Notes: generated by a model from the letters alone, not told the origin. Numbered from the stretch's first letter, positions 7,321 to 15,283 are shown. The stretch is 23,851 bases of DNA from GCA-2709075 sp964492555 (GCA_964492555.1 CAZBKQ010000039.1:1-23851); one strand, 5' to 3'. Translations and numbers: made by a program.

Positions 7321-8055
7321 TCAACACGCCCGCAGCAATTTTCCATATCCCTCGATCCTGTCGTCGATCCCGGCGCGGCGCAGCGCGTACCAGAAGCTCG
7401 CCGTGTTGGAGGACACCACCGGCTTGCCGGTCTCTTCCTCCAGCGCCTCGATGACATCGAGCGTGCCAAAGTCGGTGCAGCAGATCAGGATCGCCTCGGC
7501 GTCTTCGCAATCGACGGAAAGCGCATGGTCATAGACTTCCTGCGGGGGCACGCGGCTGACCTTGGCGATCTGGCCGCTGAGCTGCAGCCCGGCCATTTTC
7601 AGCACCGTCAGCCCGTGATCTTCCAGATATTCCTTTTCATGTTCGTTGGTTTCATCCGAATAGGGCGTCGCCATGCTGATCCGGGTGACGCCGAGCGCCT
7701 TCAGCGCCTCCAGGATCGCGCCGGCGGTGGAGATCGCGCCGGTCTTGCCCATCTTTTCCATATTGCCGAGCAGCACATCGGCGGGGCACGCCATCGATCC
7801 CGCCGTGCAGCCATAGGCCATCAGATCGACATTGCAGTTGGTGAGATGCCCGACCGAGATTTCCAGATCGGACAGCAGCGCTTTGAACCCGTCCGCCGCG
7901 GGGTCGCGATGGATGGGCGAACGGGTGAAATGAAACGACACCCCGTCCGGCTTCATCCGGTTGAATTCGGTTTCATTCGTGGTGTTGCTGGTCGGCACGA
8001 TCACCCCGATGCGCGCCCGCCATCCCGCCGGTTTCAGTTCCGCCAGTTGCGCCAT
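7321..8055 (-). CDS. Maleate isomerase / arylmalonate decarboxylase family (Asp/Glu racemase superfamily)
   Basis: This 244-residue enzyme belongs to the Asp/Glu racemase superfamily, nearest the maleate cis-trans isomerase and arylmalonate decarboxylase group. The N-terminus GVIVPTSNTTNETEF is typical of the group. The two active-site cysteines are in AYGCTAGS (Cys83) and ILICCTDFGT (Cys193, with Cys192 beside it), and the C-terminus carries GKPVVSSNTASFW. The start is supported by GAGGAG six bases before the ATG. Likely substrates are small dicarboxylates such as maleate or substituted malonates; the sequence does not decide. No nicotinate or maleate pathway genes are adjacent, although an FAD monooxygenase lies about 1.5 kb away on the other strand. 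Probably cytoplasmic. Confidence 0.85.
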   Translation of the reverse strand: MAQLAELKPAGWRARIGVIVPTSNTTNETEFNRMKPDGVSFHFTRSPIHRDPAADGFKALLSDLEISVGHLTNCNVDLMAYGCTAGSMACPADVLLGNMEKMGKTGAISTAGAILEALKALGVTRISMATPYSDETNEHEKEYLEDHGLTVLKMAGLQLSGQIAKVSRVPPQEVYDHALSVDCEDAEAILICCTDFGTLDVIEALEEETGKPVVSSNTASFWYALRRAGIDDRIEGYGKLLRAC

Positions 8056-8125
8056 TTTTCGCTCCTCTATCCGTTCGGCCCGTTGGCGGCGATGGTGCCA
8101 AGCGGCGCCGTTTCCGGCAAGGGCG

Positions 8126-9331
8126 CTATTCCCCCTCCGCCGGGGCGCCGATCACCACAATCACCGCGCAGAGCGCGGCCAGCGCCGCGAACCCCGCCGC
8201 CTTCCACAGGCTTTTCCGGCGAATGGCGCTTAAGGTCGCAACCAGACATTGCAGCGCGTAATAGGCGGCGAAGCAACGCGAGGCGAAGGCGATCAGCGTA
8301 TAGACGTTGGTTTCCCACACCACGAAGGCGGCGACCAGGGCGACCAGCGGATAGGTGTGGACGAGCTTGATCCGGGTCCGCGCAAAATCATGGACCAGCC
8401 CGCCGGCGCCCAGCGTGTCGGCAATCGCCGCGCTCGACTGGCTGGCGAGTGCGCCGGCGAGGACCAGGAGAGGCAGCAGCGCGGAAACCGGCGTCAGCAT
8501 GTCGATAATAGCCGCCACCCCGTGCCCGTTCGCGGCGTTGCCGAGGATCGGCGTCATGGCAAGGAAAAAGGCGAGATAGACCGCCGCCGCGATGATCTGC
8601 GCCGCCTTCATGCTGCGGATGCGTGTCGGGGTATCGTAGCTGTCGCCAAGAAAGCGCGAGGTCTCGAACCCCTGCACCAGAATGAACAGACCGAGTAGGA
8701 TGGGCAGGCTGCCTGTCTCGAACCGGCCGGGTGGGATCGGCGGTTGCGGCCCGTTGACCGACTGGATAACGGCATGGGCGATGAGCCCGGCGATCACGCC
8801 GCCAATCACGGCGAGCTTGAACGAGACCGCGTATATCTCCAGCCCTTCGATCGCGCGGAAACCGCGCCAAAGCCCGACGCCGCCGATTGCCGCCAGCAGT
8901 GCGGTCACCAATAATTTGACCGGGACCGGATCGGCGATGCCGAAAGGTTTCAGCAAAAAGGTGCCGAACAGCACCAGGTAATAGGCGACGGATACGAAAT
9001 AGGCGAAGGCGAGGACAAGCTGTGACAGCCGTTCGAGCGAGGCGACGGGCAGATCGGCGTGATGGTTTTCCATCAGCGGTTCCACATAGCGGATATTTTC
9101 CCGCACCGCCGCGCCGACCAGATAGGCGGCCGCCAGCAGAACCATCATCGCCGCCGCCGCCCAGCCGCCATAGAGATCGCGCAGGATCGGTACCGAAACC
9201 AGAAACCCGCTGCCGATGATGGAGGCGAGCGGGGTCGAGAGCGCGCGCCAGAAATCGCGCTTCATCACGCGGGGATGCAGCAACCATATTGCGAAAGCGG
9301 CGGCGGCGATCAGGGCGATGGCGCCGATCAT
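8126..9331 (-). CDS. Multi-pass inner-membrane protein, APC-transporter-like
   Basis: The protein has about 401 residues and ten or more hydrophobic segments. RALSTPLASIIGSGFLVSVP near the N-terminus resembles the first helix of amino acid-polyamine-organocation transporters. FILVQGFETSRFLGDSYDTPTRIRSMKAA resembles the helix 6 region and the loop after it. The C-terminal part has paired helices (TYPLVALVAAFVVWETNVYTLIAFASR). I chose the ATG at 9331 because the longer frame to 9517 encodes a Pro/Arg-rich tail and would run into the start of the divergent monooxygenase gene. The substrate is unknown, and a non-transport role cannot be excluded. It lies about 70 bases downstream of the isomerase gene's start on the same strand, so the two may be co-transcribed. 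Confidence 0.65.
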   Translation of the reverse strand: MIGAIALIAAAAFAIWLLHPRVMKRDFWRALSTPLASIIGSGFLVSVPILRDLYGGWAAAAMMVLLAAAYLVGAAVRENIRYVEPLMENHHADLPVASLERLSQLVLAFAYFVSVAYYLVLFGTFLLKPFGIADPVPVKLLVTALLAAIGGVGLWRGFRAIEGLEIYAVSFKLAVIGGVIAGLIAHAVIQSVNGPQPPIPPGRFETGSLPILLGLFILVQGFETSRFLGDSYDTPTRIRSMKAAQIIAAAVYLAFFLAMTPILGNAANGHGVAAIIDMLTPVSALLPLLVLAGALASQSSAAIADTLGAGGLVHDFARTRIKLVHTYPLVALVAAFVVWETNVYTLIAFASRCFAAYYALQCLVATLSAIRRKSLWKAAGFAALAALCAVIVVIGAPAEGE

Positions 9332-9515
9332 CGGACGGGTCTCGGAAAGTCTGGATCGGGTCGGGCGGTCATGCGGGCGCGCACAGGGTGTGTCGGGATA
9401 CGGCGCATCCTGCCAAGCCGGGGCGGCGCCCGCAATGCCGTCCGCGCGAAACCGCCGCTGGACGCCCGCGCTCTGGCCGCTATGATCCGGCTTTCGGTTG
9501 AAGGGACAGGAAAAC

Positions 9516-10718
9516 ATGGCGCAGAACAGGGTGGTTATCGCGGGCGCGGGGCCTGTCGGCTGTGTGTCCGCATTGGCTCTCGCCCGGGCCGGTATTCCGG
9601 TGACTATACTGGAGGCCGGCGACGATCTGGAGCTCGACCTCCGCGCCTCGACCTTTCATCCGCCGACCCTCGATATGCTGGACCAGCTCGGCGTCGCCAA
9701 TGAGCTGATCGAACAGGGGCTGGTCTGCCCGCGCTGGCAATATCGTGACACAGAGGAAGGCGTCATCGCCGACTGGAATCTCGGGCTGCTCGGCAATCAC
9801 ACGCGCCACCCCTACCGGCTGCAGGCGGAACAGTTCCGCCTGACCCAGATCATCATGAAACGCCTGCAGAAGATGTCGAATGTGGAGGTCCGGTTCGGTT
9901 GCCGCGTGACCGGCGCGAAGCAGGACGGCAACGGCGTCACGGTGGAATTCGAGACCAGGGGCAAGACCGACAGCGCGCGCGGCACCTATCTGATCGCGGC
10001 GGAGGGCGGCTCAAGCCCGACCCGCAAGACGCTGGGCATCGGGTTTGACGGGCTGACCTTTCCGGAGATGTGGCTGATCGTCTCCACCCCGTTCGATTTC
10101 GCGCAGCATTTCGAAGAGCTCACCCCCATCGCCTATGTGACGGAGCCGGATGACTGGTTCGTCTTCGTCTTTGTCTCCGGGCTCTGGCGCGTGCTGGTGC
10201 CGACCAAACCCGGTGATACGCCCGAAACCATCCTTGATGAGGACTATCAGCAGGCGCGGCTGCAGCGGATCTGCCCTACCGGCGAAAAATACGAGATCGC
10301 GCACAGCACCGCCTATAGCGTGCATCAGCGCGTCGCCGAAACCTATGTTCATGGGCGGATATTCCTGGCCGGCGATTCCGCCCATATCAACAACCCGCTG
10401 GGCGGCATGGGAATGAATGGCGGCATTCATGACGCGGTCAATCTCTGCGAAAAGATCGTCAAGGTGTGGAGCGGCCAGGCCGGGGACGGGCGCGCCGAAT
10501 TCGCGCGTTACGATGCGCAGCGCCGCCCGATCGCCCATGAATATGTCCAACGCGCGACGCTGCAGAACAAGCAGATGCTGGAAGAACAGGACCCGGAGGT
10601 CCGCAGGAAACGCCATGAAGATCTGCGCCGGACGGCATCGGACCCCGATGCGGCGCGGGATTTTCTGCTCAATTCCTCGATGATCCGCGCGCTGGAGAAA
10701 GCCGCCGCGCTGGGGTAG
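9516..10718 (+). CDS. FAD-dependent aromatic-hydroxylase-type monooxygenase
   Basis: This 400-residue flavoprotein resembles class A monooxygenases (PHBH/UbiH fold). The dinucleotide-binding GAGPVG is at residues 10-15 and ends in the acidic strand VTILEAGDDLELD. A DG-like motif is changed to AEGGSSPTRKTLGI. The second FAD motif is GRIFLAGDSAHINNPLGGMG in the C-terminal half. It should hydroxylate an aromatic or other ring substrate using NAD(P)H and oxygen, but the substrate is not readable. The ATG at 9516 has AGGGACAGG upstream; a TTG at 9498 would add six residues covering that site. It is divergent from the membrane protein and followed by the bacterioferritin fragment. Confidence 0.88.
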   Translation: MAQNRVVIAGAGPVGCVSALALARAGIPVTILEAGDDLELDLRASTFHPPTLDMLDQLGVANELIEQGLVCPRWQYRDTEEGVIADWNLGLLGNHTRHPYRLQAEQFRLTQIIMKRLQKMSNVEVRFGCRVTGAKQDGNGVTVEFETRGKTDSARGTYLIAAEGGSSPTRKTLGIGFDGLTFPEMWLIVSTPFDFAQHFEELTPIAYVTEPDDWFVFVFVSGLWRVLVPTKPGDTPETILDEDYQQARLQRICPTGEKYEIAHSTAYSVHQRVAETYVHGRIFLAGDSAHINNPLGGMGMNGGIHDAVNLCEKIVKVWSGQAGDGRAEFARYDAQRRPIAHEYVQRATLQNKQMLEEQDPEVRRKRHEDLRRTASDPDAARDFLLNSSMIRALEKAAALG

Positions 10719-10781
10719 GGGGCTTTTCGTTTCCCGTCCTCCGCGCGGTTTGGCCGCGGACGACAAGCGGGCGCGGCTATG

Positions 10782-10799
10782 GAATAATAGGGCTTATTC
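10782..10799. promoter_or_regulatory. Inverted repeat upstream of the bacterioferritin fragment
   Basis: GAATAA at 10782-10787 and TTATTC at 10794-10799 are perfect inverted arms with a six-base spacer, in a short A/T-rich patch 27 bases before the ATG. This could be an operator, for example for an iron regulator, or a small RNA hairpin. It does not match the Fur or Irr consensus as I know them. Confidence 0.3.
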
Positions 10800-10825
10800 G
10801 ATCAACTGCCCCGGGGAGAGTTGCG

Positions 10826-11041
10826 ATGAAAGGCGACAAGACCGTCATCAAACATCTGAACGTGGTGCTCAGGAACGAGCTCACCGCCATCAACCAGTAT
10901 TTCCTGCATGCCCGCATGTTCCAGAACTGGGGGTTCGAGGCGCTCAACAAGATCGAATATCACGAGTCGGTCGATGAGATGAAACACGCCGACATGCTGA
11001 TCAACCGCATATTGTTTCTCGAAGGGCAAAACAGGGGTTAG
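10826..11041 (+). pseudogene. bfr: Bacterioferritin, N-terminal half only (71 residues)
   Basis: The sequence matches the first two helices of bacterioferritin with canonical numbering: ferroxidase Glu18, Tyr25, Glu51 and His54, and the haem ligand Met52 in ESVDEMKHADML. It stops six residues after the conserved RILFLEG, where full-length proteins (about 158 residues) continue. Helices C and D, with Glu94, Glu127 and His130, are missing, so a complete di-iron site cannot form in one chain. No frame after the TAG restores the lost part, and the convergent phosphatase gene ends 16 bases later. GGGGAGAG precedes the ATG by five bases, so it may still be translated. It is probably a deletion remnant; a short four-helix dimer is a less likely alternative. 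Confidence 0.8.
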
Positions 11042-11057
11042 CGGCGCAAAAAAGGGC

Positions 11058-11867
11058 TTAACGGCGCGACGTGAGCTTGCGGCGGAGTTTTCCGGCCAGA
11101 AACCGCCCTTCCGTACGGCAGCGTATGGTCTGGCCCGGCCCGGCCTCGAACACCCATCCCCTGGCGGCGCAGTACCAGGCGATCAGCGTGGTGACGAAAA
11201 TGGTCAGGAAGGAGGCCGCGATGACATCGCCGAGATAATGCGCGTTCACGATCACCCGGGTCATCGCCATGAACAGCCCGGTGCAGAGAATGGGCGTCCG
11301 CCAGCGCGGCAGAAACAGCGCCAACGCCGCAGAAACCGCCATCATCGTGCTGGCATGGCCGGACGGGAAGGACTGAAAATCGGAGTTCAGGCCGGGCGGC
11401 TGAAAGCCGAAAATCTCCTCCCGGAACCACATGCGGGGGCGCGCGCGGCCGATCAGCAGCTTGACCAGATTGACCGTCAGGCCGGAGATCGCGATCGCGG
11501 CAAAGGCGAATATGAGATAGTTGATTGCCCAACGATATACCCGCCGGACGCCCCGCGCGGGCGCCGAATCGCCCAGATACCACAGCACCGGCACGGCGAG
11601 CGCGATCGAGACCAGCCAGAAGGTCGATTTGCCGATATCGGTGATCCCGGCGAAGAAGGAATGGATGGTTTCGCTTTTTTTCGCCATCGCCTTCGCCAGC
11701 GGCAGATCGATCAGCGCCACCGAAATCCCGATCAGCAGAAAGGCCAGCCAGCCATAGCGGATCCAGATCCGCCGCTGCCGTTCGGGCAGCAGGGTCCAGA
11801 GAAACCGCGCGGCGCGTTTTATGCGCCCGGCGCGGCGGGGCTGTTCGGTAAGGGCGGTCTCGGCCAT
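11058..11867 (-). CDS. PAP2-family membrane lipid phosphatase (LpxE/undecaprenyl-PP phosphatase type)
   Basis: This 269-residue membrane phosphatase carries all three PAP2 motifs: K136-L-L-I-G-R-A-R-P144, P168-S-G-H171, and T203-R204 with H210 and D214 (T-R-V-I-V-N-A-H-Y-L-G-D). About six membrane segments are seen, starting with WLAFLLIGISVALIDLPL at about 40-57. The family removes phosphate from lipids at the membrane. Placement back-to-back with a polyprenyl-sugar synthase, a LAB_N protein and an ArnT-like transferase suggests lipid A (LpxE-like) or undecaprenyl pyrophosphate as substrate, which is inference. The start ATG lies 120 bases from the divergent operon, and that gap contains GATTCG at 11914 and CGAATC at 11934, a possible operator pair. 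Confidence 0.88.
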   Translation of the reverse strand: MAETALTEQPRRAGRIKRAARFLWTLLPERQRRIWIRYGWLAFLLIGISVALIDLPLAKAMAKKSETIHSFFAGITDIGKSTFWLVSIALAVPVLWYLGDSAPARGVRRVYRWAINYLIFAFAAIAISGLTVNLVKLLIGRARPRMWFREEIFGFQPPGLNSDFQSFPSGHASTMMAVSAALALFLPRWRTPILCTGLFMAMTRVIVNAHYLGDVIAASFLTIFVTTLIAWYCAARGWVFEAGPGQTIRCRTEGRFLAGKLRRKLTSRR

Positions 11868-11987
11868 GACGCGGCGGAGTGTAGCGGACCCGCGCCGCTT
11901 TCAAAATACAACTGATTCGCCTGACCCACTGTCCGAATCGGGCGGATTCCTGTTAATTGGAGCGAAAGAAACGAGACGGAACCCGCA

Positions 11988-12737
11988 TTGCCCCAGGACG
12001 CGCCTGAAAACCCGGTACCAGAATTCAGCATCATGATCCCGGCGCTGAATGAGGAAGGATCGATCGAACAGGTCCTGTGCGAGCTGTTCGAGGTGCTGGG
12101 GACGGCCACGCCCTATGAGGTGATCGTCGCCGATGACGGCAGCACGGACGCCACCCCGGAAATCCTTAACCGGCTGAAAGATAACGAACTTTTCGCGGGC
12201 CGGCTCTCCGTCGTCCGCCATGCGCGGCCCTGCGGCAAGGCGAGCGCGCTGCGCAGCGCGGCGAAGGCGGCGAAGGGTGGCTGGCTGCTCACCATGGATG
12301 CGGACGGGCAGAATGATCCGCGCGATTTCGAGGGGTTGCGCGCGCCGACATTGGCCGAAAATCCCCCGGCGCTGGTGTGCGGCATCCGGACCAGCCGCCA
12401 GACCACCGGGGCGAGGCGCGTGGCCAGCAAAATCGCCAACTGGATAAGGCGGACGGCATTGAATGACGATTGTCCGGACACGGCCTGCGGGGTGAAATAT
12501 ATCCGCCGCGATGTGTTTCTGGATTTGCCGCTGTTTGACGGGCAGCACCGGTTTTATCCCGCGCTGGTAAAGCTTTACGGCCATTGTTCGGCCAATGCGC
12601 CGGTGTCCGACCGCACCCGCATGGCGGGCCAGTCCAAATACACCAATCTGGGGCGCGCCATCGTCGGGTTTTTCGATCTGCTGGGGGTGGTCTGGCTGCG
12701 CAAGCGGACCAAACCGCCGGTCCCGTCAGACGGCTAG
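11988..12737 (+). CDS. GT2 glycosyltransferase, polyprenyl-phosphate sugar synthase type
   Basis: This family 2 glycosyltransferase of 249 residues resembles dolichol-phosphate mannose synthase and ArnC/RgtE-type enzymes. Its N-terminal strand is FSIMIPALNEEGSIEQVL, followed by VIVADDGSTDATPE (Asp49-Asp50) and the metal-binding TMDADGQNDP (Asp104-Ala-Asp106). GQHRFYPALVKLYG holds a typical late basic patch. The C-terminus (GQSKYTNLGRAIVGFFDLLGVVWL) has one short hydrophobic segment rather than the two long ones of ArnC. No ATG fits; a TTG at 11988 with GAGACGG upstream is the best start. It should load a nucleotide-activated sugar onto a polyprenyl phosphate on the cytoplasmic face for use by the GT39 protein two genes downstream. 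Confidence 0.87.
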   Translation: MPQDAPENPVPEFSIMIPALNEEGSIEQVLCELFEVLGTATPYEVIVADDGSTDATPEILNRLKDNELFAGRLSVVRHARPCGKASALRSAAKAAKGGWLLTMDADGQNDPRDFEGLRAPTLAENPPALVCGIRTSRQTTGARRVASKIANWIRRTALNDDCPDTACGVKYIRRDVFLDLPLFDGQHRFYPALVKLYGHCSANAPVSDRTRMAGQSKYTNLGRAIVGFFDLLGVVWLRKRTKPPVPSDG

Positions 12738-12834
12738 ATCATGTTGCGCTTGCCTATCGCGCCACAATCCTTAGAACAGGCGCACGCGACCGGCGTGGCG
12801 CCGGCGCGTCCTCGAATTCGGGCGGAGTGTGAAA

Positions 12835-13188
12835 GTGTCATTCATAGCTGACTGGTGGGCCGGGCTGGGCCAATGGTGGGACGCGATGTCGACGCTCGAC
12901 ATCACCTGGCTGGCTATCGGGCTGGCCGGGCAGAGCATGTTCTTCCTGCGTTTCCTGATCCAGTGGATTTCCACCGAACGCGCCCGCAAATCCACCGTGC
13001 CGGAGGTATTCTGGTATCTGAGCTGCATCGGCGCGGTGACGGTGTTTGCCTATGGCGTCTACCGCACGGACCCGGTGCTGATCCTCGGCCAGTCGGTCGG
13101 GCTGTTTGTTTACCTGCGCAATATCTATTTCATCCGGCGGGAAAAGCGCGCGGACTATCTGCCGCCGGTCGCCGGCAATAACGGCTAG
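12835..13188 (+). CDS. Lipid A biosynthesis N-terminal domain (LAB_N) membrane protein
   Basis: This 117-residue protein has three membrane segments and the LAB_N pattern: GQSMFFLRFLIQWISTERARKS, then VPEVFWYLSCIGAVTVFAYG, DPVLILGQSVGLFVYLRNIYF. LAB_N proteins occur beside lipid A and polyprenyl-sugar enzymes and may help flip or present the polyprenyl-linked sugar; no reaction is established. I prefer the GTG at 12835, with GGAG seven bases before it, over the GTG at 12829, which is only one base from it. It lies about 100 bases after the GT2 gene and its stop is 11 bases before the GT39 start, so the three genes probably form one operon. Confidence 0.88.
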   Translation: MSFIADWWAGLGQWWDAMSTLDITWLAIGLAGQSMFFLRFLIQWISTERARKSTVPEVFWYLSCIGAVTVFAYGVYRTDPVLILGQSVGLFVYLRNIYFIRREKRADYLPPVAGNNG

Positions 13189-13199
13189 GGGCGCGGGCG

Positions 13200-14852
13200 G
13201 TGCTGGACCTTACCGGCAAAGCGGCCGCCGCCTTTCTGGTGCTGGTGAGCCTTGTGCTGTTTCTGCCCGGGCTGTTCGCCCTGCCGCCGGTCGACCGCGA
13301 TGAATCGCGCTATGCCCAGGCCTCCAAGCAGATGGTGGAAAGCGGCAATTATGTCGATATCCGCTTTCAGGAAGAGCCGCGCCACAAGAAACCGATCGGG
13401 ATTTACTGGCTGCAATCGGCCGCCGCCAATCTGTTCGACGATGCGGAGGCGCCGCGTGTCTGGGCCTATCGCATCCCGTCCCTGATCGGCGGGATCATCG
13501 CCGTGCTGCTGACCTGGGCGGCGGGGTCGCGCCTGTTCAATCCGCGCGCCGGTCTGATGGCCGGGCTGATGATGGCCGGGTGTCTGATGCTGGGGTATGA
13601 GGCGCGCCAGGCCAAGACCGATGCGGTGCTGCTCGCCACCATTCTGGGCGCGCAGACCGGGCTCGCCTTCGCCTGGATGAACTGGAAGGACGGCAAGCAA
13701 ACCTCCGCCTGGCTGGCCTATGGTTTCTGGGTGGCGGTCGGGCTGGCCGCTTTGGTGAAGGGCCCGATCGTGCTGATCGTCTCCGGCGGCACGGTGTTGC
13801 TGCTCTGCTTCCGGCAAAAATCCCGGGGCTGGCTCAAAACGCTGCGCCCCGCCACCGGGTTTCCGCTGGCGCTCGCCATCATCGTGCCGTGGTTTATCGC
13901 CATCGCGCTGGAAAGCCAGGGCGCGTTTTTCAAGGAATCGGTCGGGCATGATCTGTTCAAGAAAATCTATTCCGGGCAGGAAAGCCACGGCGCGCCGCCC
14001 GGCTATTACTTCCTGACCTTCTGGGCGAGCTTCTGGCCCTTTGCCCTGCTGGCCGGTCTGGCGGCGCGGCCGGTCTGGCGCCACCGCAAAAACCCGGCGG
14101 TCGCGTTCTGCATCGCCTGGATCCTGCCGACCTGGATATTGTTTGAGCTCATCGTCACCAAGCTGCCCCATTACATGCTGCCGCTTTTCCCGGCCGCGGC
14201 GATCCTCGCCGCCGGGATGATCACGGATGCGGAAAAATGGAATGCGGGCAAGCGCGGCGTGTTCGAATGGATCGCCATCGCGCTGACCGCCATCGTCACC
14301 ATCGCCATCGCCGGCGTGGTGATCGCGGGCGCCACCGCCACCGGGGATGAATTTTCGCTCTGGTCAATCGTCGCGCTGGCCGGGGTGCTCTGGGCGGGAC
14401 TGTCGCTGTTCCGCATCGCGCGCGACCGCGCATTGGCCGCGACATTGATACCGCAGCTGGTGCTCGCCGCGGTCATCGTGACCGGGGCGGGGTTCAAGGG
14501 GTTCCTGCCGTCATTGCAATCGATCTGGCTGTCGCCCCGCGTGGCGGAAGTGGTGCAAACCTACCAGGCGGAGACCTGCAAGGACGCGAAGCTGCATGCG
14601 GTGGGGTACCGCGAACCCAGCCTGATTTTCCTGGCGGGGACCGATACGGTGCTGACCAACCCGGCGGACGCGGCAAAGGCGCTCAAAGCTGGTCCGGACT
14701 GCGCGGTGGCGATGATCGGCGACCGGGATATAGAGGCGTTCAGCAAAACCGCGGGCGAGATCGGGCTCACCCCCCGGCAGCTGGCGGAACTGCCCGGCTT
14801 CAACTATTCACGCGGGCAGAAAATCACCCTGCGCGTTTTCGCCGGGCGCTAG
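13200..14852 (+). CDS. GT39/ArnT-like integral membrane glycosyltransferase
   Basis: This 550-residue polytopic protein is close to ArnT in length. The N-terminal membrane segment is followed by the periplasmic acidic motif V-D-R-D-E-S-R-Y at 31-38, as in ArnT and protein mannosyltransferases, then KKPIGIYWLQS and about ten further membrane segments, with SHGAPPGYYFLTFW and KLPHYMLPLFPA in the middle. A soluble C-terminal domain of about 80 residues follows (PADAAKALKAGPDC). Enzymes of this kind move a sugar from a polyprenyl phosphate donor to lipid A, core sugar or protein at the outer face of the inner membrane. The GTG start has AGGGG about eight bases upstream. The acceptor and sugar (aminoarabinose, galacturonate, mannose or other) cannot be decided from sequence. 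Confidence 0.87.
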   Translation: MLDLTGKAAAAFLVLVSLVLFLPGLFALPPVDRDESRYAQASKQMVESGNYVDIRFQEEPRHKKPIGIYWLQSAAANLFDDAEAPRVWAYRIPSLIGGIIAVLLTWAAGSRLFNPRAGLMAGLMMAGCLMLGYEARQAKTDAVLLATILGAQTGLAFAWMNWKDGKQTSAWLAYGFWVAVGLAALVKGPIVLIVSGGTVLLLCFRQKSRGWLKTLRPATGFPLALAIIVPWFIAIALESQGAFFKESVGHDLFKKIYSGQESHGAPPGYYFLTFWASFWPFALLAGLAARPVWRHRKNPAVAFCIAWILPTWILFELIVTKLPHYMLPLFPAAAILAAGMITDAEKWNAGKRGVFEWIAIALTAIVTIAIAGVVIAGATATGDEFSLWSIVALAGVLWAGLSLFRIARDRALAATLIPQLVLAAVIVTGAGFKGFLPSLQSIWLSPRVAEVVQTYQAETCKDAKLHAVGYREPSLIFLAGTDTVLTNPADAAKALKAGPDCAVAMIGDRDIEAFSKTAGEIGLTPRQLAELPGFNYSRGQKITLRVFAGR

Positions 14853-14870
14853 GGCGCGGCAAAAAACGGG

Positions 14871-14915
14871 GCGGGCAAGAACCCGTCGGGCAAGAACCCG
14901 TCGGGCAAAACCCTG
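14871..14915. repeat. Short tandem repeat (15-base unit) after the GT39 gene
   Basis: GGGCAAGAACCCGTC occurs at 14873-14887 and again at 14888-14902, followed by a degenerate third unit (GGGCAAAACCC). Each unit can fold as a small CGGG/CCCG hairpin. It lies between convergent genes and adds no recognisable coding sequence. Confidence 0.7.
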
Positions 14916-14916
14916 G

Positions 14917-14932
14917 CGGGGGAAAACCCCCG
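14917..14932. terminator. Hairpin between convergent GT39 and DUF2892 genes
   Basis: CGGGGG, AAAA, CCCCCG form a perfect six-base-pair stem with a four-base loop, ending five bases from the DUF2892 stop codon. It is placed where a shared terminator would be, but no T tract follows on either strand, so a Rho-independent role is uncertain. Confidence 0.4.
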
Positions 14933-14937
14933 GCCGG

Positions 14938-15129
14938 TCAGGTCTTGAGCCCGATGATCCGGTAGAGCGGACAGAAGCTGACGATGGCGGTGAGGATCGG
15001 CACGACCCCGATCCAGCCCCAGACATTATAGCCGGTGTCCGGCGCGACCAGCCCGAGCGCATAGGCGATCAGCACGGCGCCCACGATGACGCGCAGGACG
15101 CGATCGATTGTTCCGACGTTTTTTCCCAT
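14938..15129 (-). CDS. DUF2892 (YgaP-type) small membrane protein
   Basis: This 63-residue protein matches DUF2892. It has a short conserved start (GTIDRVLRVIVGAVLIAYAL), which includes the first membrane helix, then a second helix (WGWIGVVPILTAIVSFCP) and the family-typical end CPLYRIIGLKT, containing the conserved Cys-Pro. The domain forms a two-helix hairpin and also occurs fused to rhodanese in YgaP; here it stands alone. The ATG at 15129 is preceded by CGGAGAG with six bases between; the longer frame to 15156 overlaps that site. Its function is unknown. It lies convergent to the GT39 gene and is not obviously part of that operon. Confidence 0.85.
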   Translation of the reverse strand: MGKNVGTIDRVLRVIVGAVLIAYALGLVAPDTGYNVWGWIGVVPILTAIVSFCPLYRIIGLKT

Positions 15130-15257
15130 TTTGAACTCTCCGGTTGGTTGCGGCACTTGCCGGCCCGATTATCGCGGGTTTTTGGGGCTGTGTGCAATGG
15201 TGGGGGATGACGGCCCGTTCGGGTATCGGTTCCGGTGGGTCTGTGGCAAGCCTCAGA

Positions 15258-15283
15258 AGTTATATCGTCAACGGGTTATAACT
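15258..15283. promoter_or_regulatory. Perfect inverted repeat in an A/T-rich intergenic stretch
   Basis: AGTTATA at 15258-15264 and TATAACT at 15277-15283 are perfect inverted arms with a 12-base spacer. The surrounding 15250-15350 is distinctly richer in A and T than the rest of the window. It lies about 130 bases upstream of the DUF2892 start and 70 bases past the end of the kinase gene, so it could be an operator or a weak terminator stem without a T tract. Confidence 0.3.

Noticed and set aside
9332..9517. N-terminal extension of the APC-like membrane protein
   Set aside because: The added residues are Pro/Arg-rich without similarity and overlap the ribosome site and start of the divergent monooxygenase gene.
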